Position numbers and translations under genes: made by a program. Of a stretch of DNA of 64,000 bases, positions 9,417 to 24,400 are shown in pieces. This stretch comes from Mytilus galloprovincialis (taxonomy: Eukaryota; Mollusca; Bivalvia; Mytilida; Mytilidae). The stretch spans positions 38,994,602-39,058,601 of the forward strand of contig NC_134850.1 of assembly GCF_965363235.1 (NCBI RefSeq), written 5' to 3'. Under the pieces are notes generated by a model. It was given only the letters and a program-made list of their open reading frames with translations, was not told the DNA's origin and did not search any database. The first letter of the stretch is position 1. Every line of letters begins with the position of its first letter.

Positions 9417-12400
9417 GTAATTAATTACAGCCGAGTATGCTTTTTGAATTTTACATAGTCTGTTATATTTGAGTTAATTGAATTTGATATTGTAAAACTC
9501 GTGTGGTGATGCTTATCTATAAATAATTAATCAACGAACGAAAACTATTACATTCTCTTATAAAATTACACAAAAATATGTACTGAGAGTTATTAAAAAA
9601 TTAAAATACATTTACGGAGAATACAAAATGAAGATAACAAAGATACACGGTATATCACTCATTTCAAGAGAAAAAAAATACTGTTTTTAAATGTAAGAAC
9701 GATCTCTAATTTGCTAGCTCGCTTTAAATGAGTTTGTTCATTTAAATTTAGTTAAAGCAGAACAATAAATAAGCTGAATCTGAATCTTTTATTCTCATAA
9801 ACTAAATACAAATTTACAGAAAATGGTACATATACATGTATATACATAAATATACTAAATACATGCATGTGTGAAATACTACACGTAAGTTACATAGTTT
9901 AACTAGGAGGACATATTTTAGCATCATAATTTTAATAAATTTACACAGTTTTTCTAATTGCCCAGTATTTGTAGAAATGAATAAGACATACAATTTGTAT
10001 GTGTTTGGATTTTTCCAAAAATAATCATAATATAACAACTTTGTTCTATCTGTTTTAAGTGCTTCACAAGTCATAATGTAGTGGTATTCGTCACCAATGT
10101 CAGTTGAGTCACACAGATGGCATACTCTATTGTCTCTTGCAAGACCATGCCATCTTCCCGTCTCAACCGGCAATCGGCGACTGTCACATCTAAATTTGCA
10201 CAATGTATACAAATGATTATTTGACAAAATATTAAAATATTTCTCAAACTTAATTTCCGTCTTAAAATTCTATTACATATTCCTTTTGGTGAAGCATCCA
10301 TATCTGAAAAACATGACAGTTTATATTGGTCTGGCAATTTTTGTTCAAAACTTTTCGATACCCATTTATCAGCAAATTGCATATTCCATATGTTTGACAT
10401 TCCACAGCCGTCTAGAATATTTTTTTTTATAAACAAGCCACTTATTTTCATCTGTACTTAATAAAATTGACAAAATTAGCACTATCTTTCATTTTTGTGC
10501 CTTCGCAGTAATTAAGAAATTATGTATTTCACAGGTGCAATGAAGAAAGGTAAGTACAAAAGTCATGTAAACAAAAAGTATATTTTATTGATATGTTATT
10601 TTGTTCATCTTCGTTCTTTTGCCATATTTGGTATGTGATCCTAAGCAATTTAAAAGAGGGGGTGTGTATTGACGGCATTTTTTGCACAATTAGATTGAAA
10701 AGTTAGTGAAATCATTAAAGCCTTTCAAAATTCTAGCTATGCATTTCGGAGAAGAAAGATCACTGGTGATCTCACTATGATAATCTTACACGTATAGTTT
10801 ATGGTCAAAATTGTTATGAGCAAAGATTTGACTCGAAAGGATATTTTACACACAAAAGCGAGACTTTTGTTAATTACATCTTGTCGCAAAATAGCAAGTT
10901 GATTAAAGCTCTAGTTTATGTATGAATATTCATGACAAGATCTCATATTGAATAATAATTGAGACTAGCTACTTTTTCAGTTTTTTTTTTCATGTGTATG
11001 CCTATTTTATTCCAGATCTTGCGAGACTCGAGAGGCTTATACAGTATCTCAGAGATATTACAAAAGATGTTGGAAGCTGTCAAGATGGTTTAGCTGTTCA
11101 AAACGCAGGTATACAAATTTATGAAAATAAGGAAACTCAATTTCCGAATGATAGAGACATCTTCTGGTTAAACATTAATGTTGTATTTATAGCAGGCACT
11201 TTTTGTTGAGTAAAAACTATGGGGCAAACTTTGTCCTGAGAGTGTGTATATGGTGTATAAACAATAATTCATTTTGTGATGTGTAATGGAAGAATTAAAA
11301 TAAAAACAGGAAGATATGGCATGATTGATAATGCCAAAACTGTCGGAAAAAATACCATGAAGGGGAAACGCACTATTAATAAACGTAACTAAATCATATA
11401 TATGTGATAATCAGTCAATTGAGACTACTATGCATCTAGGAAGTAGATCTAGGAAGATGTGGTATGAGCGTAAATGAGAAAACTCTTCATCCAAATAACA
11501 ATTTATAAAAGTAAACCATTATAGGTCAAGGTACGGTCTTCAACACGTAGCCTTGGCTCACACCGAACATCAGGCTATAAAGGGCCCCAAAATTACTAGT
11601 GTTAAACCATTCGAACGGGGAAACGAACTGTCTAATCTATACAAAAAAAAACCGAGAAACGAGAAACACGTATAAATTACATAAACAAACGACAACAACT
11701 GTACATCAGATTCCTGACTTAGAATAGGTGCAAACATTTACAGTGGGGTGAAACGTTTTAATGGTACCAAACCTTCTCCTTTTTTCTGAGGCAACGGTAT
11801 ACAATCACAACATAGAAAACGCACTGCCTGAAGTTCATAGTTCCTATGATAGGCCGTTCAAAATTTTGTGATTAGGCTATTCTGACTCATCAAAGTACAC
11901 TATAAAAAAATCTAGAAAGTGGTGGCTTTGTCGTATATTGTATTACAGGAACACTTTTTGTTTATAGGATCAATCGTGCATTGGTGAGTTGATAGGGATT
12001 TTATCTTTTGATAAGATTTGATTTTTATTCATTTATTTCCTGTCTTAATTTTATTGAAATATACACGTCAGTATCATCATTTCTTTACTTTCAGCATTGT
12101 CCAAATCAATTTTGTCTCACAAATGTCAATTTTGTGTCACAAAAGTCGATTTTGTATGCAAATTAGTTCACAGAATCCAAACTAAACAAATTTGCATACA
12201 AAATTGACTTTTGTGAGACAAAACTCAATTTTGTGAGACAAAATTCAATTTTGTCAATTTTGTCTCACAAAAGTCAATTTTGTCTTACAAATGTCAATTT
12301 TGTCTCACAAATGTCAATTTTGTGTCACAAAAGTCGATTTTGTATGCAAATTAGTTCACAAAATCCAAACTAAACAAATTTGCATACAAAATTGACTTTT

Positions 12401-15400
12401 GTGAGACAAAACTCAATTTTGTGAGACAAAATTCAATTTTGTGAGACAAAACTCAATTTTGTGAGACAAAATTCAATTTTGTCAATTTTGTCTCTCAAAA
12501 GTCGATTTTGTCTCACAAATGTCAATTTTGTCGTCACAAAATTGACTGACTTTTTTTTCTCACAAAAGTCAATTTTGTCTCACAAAAGTCAATTTTGTCT
12601 CACAAAAGTCAATTTTGTCTCATAAAAGTCAATTTTGTCTCACAAAAGTCAATGTTGTATGCAAATTAGTTCACAGAATCCAAACTAAACAAATTTGCAT
12701 ACAAAATTGACTTTTGTCTCACAAAATTGACTTTTGTCTTACAAAATTGAATTTTGTCTCACAAAAGTCAATTTTGTCTCATAAAAGTCAATTTTGTCTC
12801 ACAAAAGTCAATTTTGTCTCCCACAATTGACTTTTGTGTTTTAATTTCCATATTAGGTAACAAAAGTCAATTTTGTATGCAAATAAGTTTATATTTGCAT
12901 ACCTTTTTGACAAAATTGACTTTTCTTATGACAAACATCACAAAATTGAAGTTCACTTAAAACAAGTCTGTATCACATAGTTTTGCAAGACAAAAATGAT
13001 TTTGTTATGACAGAATTGAATTTTGTACAAAACCACAAGAGTCCCATTCGGCGCCCCGTAGTCACACACTGACGCCAATTCTAGATTCAATACGCAATGT
13101 CATAACTCATTTGGTAATGTCAACATCTTCCAATCCAGTACCTGGCACCGACATTCATAGTAGTTTCATTGAGGGCAAATTTTTGGAAACCCTAAGAAAA
13201 TTTTTCAACCGAGGCTGGCATTTTAACTTTAATTTCCAGGAGACTGAGCATCTTATTCAACGACAACCATACTGAAATACCTTTAAAAAAAAGAAGAGCG
13301 TAACTTTTACTTTACTATTTTGACCCAGTAATCTAAAAAAATCAAGCAGCTGATATAAGAACAGATTGATTAAAAAAATAGAGGCTCTAAAGAGTCTGTG
13401 TCGCTCGCCTTGGTCAACAAAGGACACAGATGGATTCATGGCAAAATTGTGTTTTGGTGATGGTGATGTGTTTTTAGATCTTACTTTACTTAACATTATT
13501 GCTGCTTACAATTATCTCTATCTATAATGAACTTAATGGCCCAGTAGTTTCAGTGGAAAATGTTGGTGAAAATCTACAAATTTTATGAAAATTGTTAAAA
13601 ATTGACTATGAAGGGCAATAACACCTTAGGGGTTCAATTGACCATTTTGGTCATGTTGACTTATTTTTAGGTCTTACTTTGCTGTACATTATTGCTATTT
13701 ACAGTTTATCTCTATCTATTATAGTATTCAAGGTAATAACCAAAAACTTCAAAATTTCCTTAAAATTACCAATTCGGGGGCATCAACCTAACAATTGGTT
13801 ATCCGATTCATCTGAAAATTCCAGGGCAGATAGATCTTTACCTGATAAACTTCCTGTTAGATTTGCTCTAAATGCTTTGGTTTTTGAGTTATAAGCCAAA
13901 AACTGCATTTGACCCCTATGTTCTATTTTTAGCCATGGCGGCCATCTTGGTTAGTTGGCCGAATTACCCGACACATTTTTAAAACTAGATACCCCAATGA
14001 TGATTATGGCCAAGTTTGGTTTAATTTTGACCAATAGTTTCAGAGGAGAAGATTTTTCTAAAAGATTACTAAGATTTACGAAAAATGGTTAAAAATTGAC
14101 TATAAAGGGCAATAACTCCTAAATGGGTCAACTGACCATTTTGGTCAAGTTTGACATATTTGTAAATCTTACTTTGCTGAACATTATTGCTGTTTACAGT
14201 TTAATTCTATCTATAATAATATTCAAGATAATAACCAAATGCAGCAAAATTTCCTTAAAATAACCAATTCGGGGGCAGCAACCTAACAACGGGTTGTCTG
14301 ATTCATCTGAAAATTTCAGGGCAGATAGATCTTGACCTGATAAACAATTTTACTCATGTCAGATTTGCTCTAAATGCTTTGGTTTTTGAGTTATAAGCCA
14401 AAATTTGCATTTTACCCCTATGTTCTATTTTTAGCCATGGCGGCCATCTTGGTTAGTAAGCCGGGTCACCGGACACATTTTTTAAAACTAGATACCCCAA
14501 TGATGATTGTGGCCAAGTTTGGTTAAATTTGGTTCAGTAGTTTTAGAGGAGAAGATTTTTGTAAAAGTTAACGACGACGGACGACGACGACGACGGACGA
14601 CGACGACGACGGACGACGACGACGACGGACGACGGACGCCAAGTGATGAGAAAAGCTCACTTGGCCCTTTGGGCCAGGTGAGCTAAAAATCTACATGAAA
14701 CACAGAAATCATGCATATCCTCAAAATTCCATCAAGAACAGATCCTCACAAAGACAGCTTTGCTCGGAATACTCCATAAAATTGAGAATGGAAATGGGGA
14801 ATGTGCCAAAGAGACAACAACCCGACCATAGAAAAAAAAAACATAAAAAAAAACCAAAAAAAATGTAGCGAGAAATTCCCGCACCCGGAGGCGTCCTTCA
14901 GCTGGCCCCTAAACAAATATATACTAGTTCAGTGGTAATGAACGCCATACTAATTTCCAAATTGTACACAAGAAACTAAAATTAAAATAATACAAGACTA
15001 ACAAAGGCCAGAGGCTCCTGACTTGGGATAGGCGCAAAAATGCGGCGGGGTTAAACATGTTTGTGAGATCTCAACCCTCCCCCTATACCTCTAGCCAATG
15101 TAGAAAAGTAAACGCATAAAAATACGCACATTAAAATTCAGTCCAAGAGAAGTCCAAGTCTGATGTCAGAAGATGTAACCAAAGAAAATAAACAAAATGA
15201 CAATAATACATAAATGACAACAGACTACTAGCAGTTAACTGACATGCCAGCTCCAGACTTCAATTAAACTGACTGAAAGATTATGATTTCATCATATGAA
15301 CATCAGGCACAATCCTTCCCGTTAGGGGTTTAGTATCATACCATCATAACATATATGAGAAGAACATAACCCGTGTCATGCCAACAACTGGTTTTTGAAT

Positions 15401-18400
15401 ACATGTGTTTAGTTCCGATGCAAAGACCCAATAAGTGAATCAATATTAAAGCCAACATATGCAATCTTTAATGACCTGACAACAGTATCGTAACTATATC
15501 CCTTCTTAATAAGTCTATTCAAAGGTTTTGTTAGTTTTTGAGGTGAATACTGACACCTTTGTGCTTTATAAAGAATATTTCCATAAAAAATTGGATGTGA
15601 AATACCTGAACGTATAAGAAGTCTGCATGTTGAGCAATATTTACGAAGACTATAAGAGACTGGAAATCATTATGAACGGATATTTTGAACAAGATGCAGT
15701 AACTGTTGAATCATCAGCAGACCAATTAAAATCAGTTTTACATCGGATGACCGTTAGGGCATTCCGGTATATTGCTGTCATCTATATTTTAATTACGTAA
15801 CTTTCGTTTTGGAATTGTAACCGATCTATAAACATGATAAATTCGCAGACATCGTCGAGTGCAAAATAATATTCCTTATCGCTTGTTTTAAATTTATTTA
15901 TTAAATGGATACGCCAATATTTAAAAAAAAACCACATTAATAATATGAAAATGTTTTGTTGTTAAAAGTATATATATAAATATATAAGTAAAGCATCTTT
16001 AATATCTATGCACAAGTACAGAAAAAGTGCGTAAACGCATGCGAAAGAATATCTCAGAACGTTTGGAATCTCCCATGCAGAGTTCTCGCTCTTTGCTCTC
16101 TCTCAAGAATCGATAACTCTGCCTGGGACATTTAACGTGTTGCAGGAAAATATGAATGCCTACTCAAATCCAATCTCTTAGAAAAAAAATGAATTATTAC
16201 AGAAGAGTGTTCACCATGCACATGCATGACACTATTATTCATGTAGAAGAATAGAATGATATACTGATGGATGAAAATGATATATACATGTAACTGTAAT
16301 ATACAAATATCATCAAAATATATAACAACAAACCAGAGTATACTGATTTGTATCACGACAATATAATAGTTATTACGATGAGGTTGAATTTATCATCCAC
16401 GCACGAACTTGTCTCAGAAAAAAATATCTGTACCTCAACCTCACTTTCATGTACTAGTATACAGATGTGATTTTTTTTCTGAGACAAGTGCTTGTGACCA
16501 TCCACAAGAACTTGAAGTCATCCGATGTTCAGTACTTCGGTACTTGTTTTGGATATTGATACGAATTGATCTTTGGATTAATTAATTATTACATGACAGA
16601 TGCGCAGTATAATAATTTTGATTGAACATAACATCGTATCGTTTCAAAAGCAGACTAGGGAACAGTTGTAATAAAGATACCAATTCAAAAATATTATTTT
16701 ATGACCTTACATGGTTTATGAAAATTATCAGTATCATGCTATATCATTTACGCACACCAAACTATTCAAACATGATAAAGTTAGTAAGGGAATAATACCA
16801 TGAATTTATTTTCTTATATATAAATTTATATAAAACTGTATTTTTCAGGAGTGTTACTCATTATCGACACGTTTGTTGTCCAGGATATGGAGGTTCTGGT
16901 TGTCTTGGTAATTATAACTATTTCATGGAAATTTTGAATTTCATTTGACTTTGTTTTACTTTTGGTCTCCACTAAACCTGATAGCCAAGGGTATATGCAG
17001 AAAAAAGTGCCATGTTCAACATCTATCAATTATCTAGCGTATCATCTGCGGACAGCTAGGGCTTTGGTACTTTCTAGATTCACACTGATATCATATCATA
17101 TCATTTACAGTTAAAAAAAAAGGGGGGGGGACTAGTAAGATAAAATTTACAAAGCAATTTTTAGTTCCAATCGCTATAAATCCCTAGTTCGACCGATCAT
17201 GAAATATGCCTATACAACTTGGGATCCCTATCTGAAGGAGGATATTCATCGGACTGAGAAGGTTCAGCGAAGGGCAGCAAGATATTTCGAAAACAGATAC
17301 CACAACACATCATCTGTCACAGACATGCTAGAAAAATTAGAATGGCATCACTTGAAGAACGAAGGAAAAAAATCAAGATTAGTGCTATTATACAAAATTA
17401 TAAATGGACTAGTCCAAGTAGATGCCTCTGGTAGACTAATTAAACCAACAAGACTTAGTCGAAACATGCATAGCGGTTCCTTCCAAATACCATCGTGCAG
17501 CACAGTTGCTCGGAGGGAATCCGTCTATCCAAGGACTATACGATACTAGAATGCCATATACACTAATACGGTAATGGCTAAGAGTCTTGAATTATTCAAG
17601 ACTCTATTAACTGATTAAATCTATATCAGCTTGTTTTTACTAACACATTATTTTTCTTGTACAGCACCGTGACCGCTTGTCTGTTTTTGTGATTTTTTTG
17701 ATTTTTTTTTTATAAATTCCTTGTAAATTAGCGTATGCACAAACCATAGTTTGACCAAACGTGACAGAATAACCAGAAATGATGGCGGCCACCAAACGAC
17801 AGAAGCAGAAGCTTTGGCGCTGTCGTGCGGATGACCCGATTTGGTGTTTTGGCTTGAAAATGGCTCTACATTTAGGTAAAGCACTCAAACACGCAAACAC
17901 ACAAACACATGAAAAGATATCAAATTATGACATACTTCATTTAAATCTAAAATGCCATTTACAATGTAGTTCAGACACATGTTAGAGAACGATTTGAGAA
18001 ATATAAACCGTTTGACCTATATTCAACCTTATGATGTTTATAAAATACAGAAATTTATAACTTTTTTCACCAAATTTTAACAAAAAATAATATAACATTT
18101 CTTTTTTAAAAGCTTTATGCAATAATAACCAATTAACGAGCACAGATGGCGCCTGCAACATGTACTATTGGTATGACTACATGACATACAGAGACTTTAG
18201 AGTAGAGAGGAACAGCGGTGGAATTTGTAAAGCACCAAACTGTTGTGAGAATTGCAATTCTGGATTTTATGCAGATTGTAATGGTTACTGTACAAGTAAG
18301 TGAAATAAGTTAGACAATTCAAGTTTTAAAGTATGTTCAAAATATATATATATTATTTCTTATTTATAAGTGGAAACATTCCGTAGTGCAATAGCAGATT

Positions 18401-21400
18401 TTCCTAGAATACTAAGAACCTTTCAAAGCATATGTTATCTGTAATGATTATTTCCGATTCCTATATAGTTAATGCAAATGACAAAATTAAGATAAGGAGA
18501 TCCATCAGAGTCCAAAATACGTGGGTGTAAGCAGCTCTCGATCACCGTTGAACAAAATCTATTAAGATCAATTTTCAAGATGGTTGGTTTTCTCGTAATG
18601 TCTAGCCATGCATTAAAAAATATATTAAAGCAATTATTGGCAGCCATGGTTTACATAATTTTCGATTTATGATCAGCTTATTACCCTTAATATAGTAGAA
18701 CTCATGTTGATTTAGTCTGGATCAAAATTTATCTTAGGCAATAACCCCCAAAGATTTGATCTACCCGAATTGTATATATACATTTACATGTTCATTATAA
18801 TCTGTAAAGCACAAATTAACATGATACATCTTTTTTCAGTATGTCCACCAATACAAAATTGTGTTCATAGGACCTGTGAAGCGTATTATGGTTCTAATAA
18901 TAAATGTGAATACTGCAAGTATGAAAATACACACCAGCGTTACGAAAGGGCATACAAGTACCATGATGACAAGAAAATATGTGAACGTATGTATGTTTTA
19001 CAATATAAATTGTGTCAATTCTGACCGTATAATAATTAAGAATTCGAATCAATTAAATACCTAATTACGGTTCACTTAATTTTTGGTAATACGCTATCCG
19101 GTTGATGCTTTGATATTCCATGATAATATGTTTTCCTAGTTATCTGAGACAACGTGGGGCCAAATGACATCTATACTATTAAACGAGAAGACCTCATTTT
19201 GGGTGTCGCTTCTCTTCTTTCCACAATAAATTAATCAACACGCCCCTGTGTCCTATAGGTACAGTGCATAGTCGCATTTGTTATCCATTCATATGATTAT
19301 TCAGATTGAGTTATTTTGGGAGAAAAGCGAGAAAAAAGGCATCGGATATTGTCCCGTCATTGGATGAAATTTTAAGTCAGATTAGACTTCCGGTTTGCGT
19401 TTTTCTGTATACTTTGAACATACATATACAAAGAATAAAGTGTATTTTCAGAATTCTATCTGCTATCATTTTCAAGTTTACTATCCACGGCGGTCACAGA
19501 GTTTATTAAACAGGGAGAGTCTGTATACTATATCAATGACCACCATGGATCTTAGAATTTTTAACTTCTATACTATTAAACGAGAAGACCTCATTTTGGG
19601 TGTCGCTTCTCTTCTTTCCACAATAAATTAATCAACACGCCCCTGTGTCCTATAGGTACAGTGCATAGTCGCATTTGTCATCCATTCATATGATTATTCA
19701 GATTGAGTAATTTAGGGAGAAAAACGAGAAAAAAGGCATCCGGATATTGTCCCGTCATTGGATGAAATTTTAAGACAGATTAGACTTCCGGTTTGCCTTT
19801 TTCTGTATACTTTGAACATACATATACAAAGAATAAAGTGTATTTTCAGAATTCTATCTGCTATCATTTTCAAGTTTACTATCCACGGCGGTCATAGAGT
19901 TTATTAAATAGAGAGAGTCTGTATACTATATCAATGACCACCATGGATCTTAGAATTGAACTTCTATACTATTAAACGAGAAGATCTCATTTTGGGTGTC
20001 GCTTCTCTTCTTTCCACAATAAATTAATCAACACGCCCCTGTGTCCTATAGGTACAGTGCATAGTCGCATTTGTCATCCATTCATATGATTATTCAGATT
20101 GAGTTATTTTGGGAGAAAAACGAGAAAAAAGGCATCCGGATATTGTCCCGTCATTGGATGAAATTTTAAGTCAGATTAGACTTCCGGTTTGCGTTTTTCT
20201 GTATACTTTGAACATACATATACAAAGAATAAAGTGTATTTTCAGAATCCTATCTGCTATCATTTTCAAGTTTACTATCCACGGCGGTCACAGAGTTTAT
20301 TAAACAGAGAGAGTCTGTATACTATATCAATGACCACCATGGATCTTAGAATTGAACTTCTATACTATTTAACGAGAAGACCTCATTTTGGGTGTCGCTT
20401 CTCTTCTTTCCAAAATAAATTAATCAACACGCCCCTGTGTCCTATAGGTACAGTGCATAGTCGCATTTGTCATCCATTCATATGATTATTCAAATTGAGT
20501 TATTTAGGGAGAAAAACGAGAAAAAAGGCATCCGGATATTGTCCCGTCATTGGATGAAATTTTAAGACAGATTAGACTTCCGGTTTGCGTTTTTCTATAT
20601 ACTTTGAACATACATATACAAAGAATAAAGTGTATTTTCATAATTCTATCTGCTATCATTTTCAAGTTTACTATCCACGGCGGTCACAGAGAGAGTCTGT
20701 ATACTATATCAATGACCACCATGGATCTTAGAATTGAAAGTAAAAACACTATATTTATATAGTAATGAATGTTCATAATATACAGAAAAGCGCTAAAAAT
20801 ATTCATGTGAACTTTTGATACCTTTTCTGAAATTCTCCAGTCATTAAATCTTTTACAAAATTCATTGATTACACAAAAAAAAAGAAGATGTGGTATGAGT
20901 GACATGTTGAGACAACTCTCCACAAGAGACCAATATGACACAGAAATTAACAACTATAGGTCACCGTACGACCTTCAACAACGAGCAAAGCCCATACGGC
21001 ATACTCAGCTTTAAAAGGCCCCGAACTGACAATGTAAAACAATTCAAACCAGAAAACTAGCGGCATTATTTATGTACAATCAATCACAGAAAGGATTTTC
21101 GAGCATGCGTATTATGTTGCCATAGTTAAGCGTGCTTAAGTTCAAAGGGCACAAACCGAAACTATACCGACTACGTCGGAAAAATGAACGAAAAACAAAT
21201 ATGTAACACATAAACAAACGACAACCACTGAATTGCAGGCTCCTTACTTAAATGTTCATAACATACTAAATGTATGTTCATATTGAAATTGATAGAAAAC
21301 CACAAATTGGAAATTTTGGAAATAAAAGAGGAGGGATAAAAAAAAATCATTTTCCTGTCCCCAATAACCTATGACTTATGATACTTTTGCTGAAATTGTC

Positions 21401-24400
21401 CAGTCATTCAATATTTTACAAAATTCTTCCGACAACACTTTACATACTTTTAACTACGCTCTGAATGCCCGTGATTTCGCGGATGTGTTCTAGTACAAAT
21501 ATAAAGTAAGAAATATTTATTTGGCAAAAGTACAAAATTGTACGGCCACGGCTTGACAAAGAATGGGACTGCCGAGAAACATAATTGGCAAGTCCCTAGT
21601 ATATATAATTAAACCTTATAGTCCATTCCTTATTCCTTATTTCCACATTATTGTCCATTCCTTATTCCTTATTTCCACATTTTTGTCCATTCCTTATTTC
21701 CACATTATTGTCCATTCCTTATTCCTTATTTCCACATTATTCTTATTCCTTATTTCCACCTTATTGTTATTCCTTATAATGTCATTTCCTTATCTATCAA
21801 TATAATATCCTTATTAACATTATTGCTTCCAAAATATATCGGATGCTGGCCCTGGGAAACAGAAGCTCAGCGGATACATAATTCCATTATAAGAAGCATA
21901 ATATATTTGTAGATGTTGTGTCGCTATTTTCGCCACATGGTCGAATTCAGTGGCTATGCCAAGAGTTATTGGACACTGAGTTCGACCACCGCCACAAATG
22001 CGGTAGCGACACAACACACCCGCCGTGACCGTACTTTTAAATGACCACACACATATATTTATATTTAAATTACCCTGTAATGAAATAAGAAAAAAACAAT
22101 TGCCCACATGAGATAAAGTAACGCTGTCAGATGTGAATATACCGGGCTTATTATATATTTCAGGCTATTTTATGTAACAACCTCCCAATTGTATATATAG
22201 CTAAGCGGCAAAGGTGTACATTCTTGTGGCTGCTTTATTCATGCTTATTGGTTTTTACCATATCTCCGATTCAAAATGAAACTGAATCCATTATTCCTAC
22301 ATGTATTCAAACCTTTAAAACTTAGAACACATGAACACTGGTACTTGTCACCAAAGTCAGAGAATAAGGGGACTTTAACCTTTGGTCTTTGCATTTTATA
22401 TTTTTAACCAATAAATTAGACAATATTTTAGTTTAGTTTCTGTTATTTCTATACATGTACCATGACAACATTGATCCGTTTTTGAGAATAGGATAACAAT
22501 ATTAGCAAAATTTTGCAACGTGATCTTTCTTTACGGATAACAGTTAGCTGTCCTATAAACCCTTTTAATTTGTTTCAAGTGACATATAAGCAATAAATAT
22601 AGTTACATGCAATAATAGTGCCTTAAGTGATTATAAAAGTGGTGGTCGAATGATATCATAATTATACAATTTACGGAACGCTTCGAAAGCCACTAGACCT
22701 GTACACTATGTTTCTGATGTATCTACTTGATACAAATCAAAAATACTAAAAAGGAACAATTTACAGACACTGTGTCCTATCGATGTATCTACTTGATACA
22801 AATCAAAATATACTTAATTAAAAAGACACAATTTACAGACACTATGTCCTATCAATGTATCTACTTGATACAAACTAAATTATCCTTTAAAGACACAATT
22901 TACAGACACTGTGTCATATTAATGTATCTACTTGATACAAACTAAATTATCCTTAAAAGACACAATTTGCAGACACTGTGTCCTATCAATGTATTTACTT
23001 TATACAAACTAAATTATCCTTAAAAGCCACAATTTACAGACACTGTGTCCTATCAATGTATCTACTTGATACAAACTAAATTATCATTAAAAGCCACAAT
23101 TTACAGATACTGTGTCCTATCAATGTATCTACGTGATACAAACTAAATTATCCTTAAAATACACAATTTACAGACACTGTGTCCTATCAATGTATTTACT
23201 TGATACAAACTAAATTATCCTTAAAAGACACAATTTACAGACATTGTGTCTTATCAATGTATCTACTTGATACAAACTAAATTATCCTTAAAATACACAA
23301 TTTACAGACACTGTGTCCTATCAGTGTATCTACTTGATACAAACTAAATTATCCTTAAAAGACATAATTTACAGACACTGTGTCATATTAATGTATCTAC
23401 TTGATACAAACTAAATTATCCTTAAAAGACACAATTTGCAGACACTGTGTCCTATCAATGTATCTACTTGATACAAACTAAATTATCCTCAAAAGCCACA
23501 ATTTACAGACACTGTGTCCTATCAATGTATCTACGTGATACAGACTAAATTATCCTTAAAATACACAAATTACAGACACTGTGTCCTGTCAATGTATCTA
23601 CTTGATACAAACTAAATTATCCTTAAAAGACACAATTTACAGACACTGTGTCCTATCAATGTATCTACTTGATACAAACTAAATTATCCTTAAAAGACAT
23701 AATTTACAGACACTGTGTCATATCAATGTATCTACTTGATACAAACTAAATTATCCTTAAAAGACACAATTTACAGACACTGTCTCCTAACAATGTATCT
23801 ACTTGATACAAACTAAATTATCCTTAAAAGACATAATTTACAGACACTGTGTCATATTAATGTATCTACTTGATACAAACTAAATTATCCTTAAAAGACA
23901 CAATTTACAGACACTGTTTCCTAACAATGTATCTACTTGATTCAAACTAAATTATCCTTTAAAGACACAATTTACAGACACTGTGTCATATTAATGTATC
24001 TACTTGATACAAACTAAATTATCCTTAAAAGACACAATTTGCAGACACTGTGTCCTATCAATGTATTTACTTTATACAAACTAAATTATCCTTAAAAGCC
24101 ACAATTTACAGACACTGTGTCCTATCAATGTATCTACTTGATACAAACTAAATTATCATTAAAAGCCACAATTTACAGACACTGTGTCCTATCAATGTAT
24201 CTACGTGATACAAACTAAATTATCCTTAAAATACACAATTTACAGACACTGTGTCCTATCAATGTATTTACTTGATACAAACTAAATTATCCTTAAAAGA
24301 CACAATTTACAGACATTGTGTCTTATCAATGTATCTACTTGATACAAACTAAATTATCCTTAAAATACACAATTTACAGACACTGTGTCCTATCAGTGTA

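Larger units (their letters stand above)
19170..21493 (+). mobile_element. Non-autonomous Helitron with tandemly repeated 5' end
   Basis: The 5' end is A|TCTATACTATTAAACGAG at 19170. The 3' end is a hairpin (CCCGTGATTTCGCGG, 21468-21482), six bases, then CTAG|T at 21490-21493. The 5'-TC, 3' hairpin + CTRR and A|T target are Helitron hallmarks. The first 396 bases are repeated in tandem, with starts at 19170, 19567, 19963 and 20359. No Rep/helicase ORF is present. It lies in intron 6. Confidence 0.75.

Noticed and set aside
10994..11209. 71-residue ORF over exon 3
   Set aside because: It uses a frame that does not join exon 1, 2 or 4. The spliced frame gives the EMI cysteine pattern.
17640..17985. 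ORFs on both strands around 17.7-17.9 kb
   Set aside because: Mutually overlapping, no domain, in intron 4 just before the exon 5 acceptor.
19306..20762. Repeated 64-98 residue ORFs ('PVCVFLYTLNIHIQRIKCIF')
   Set aside because: They recur with the 396-bp Helitron units on both strands and copies and have no domain.
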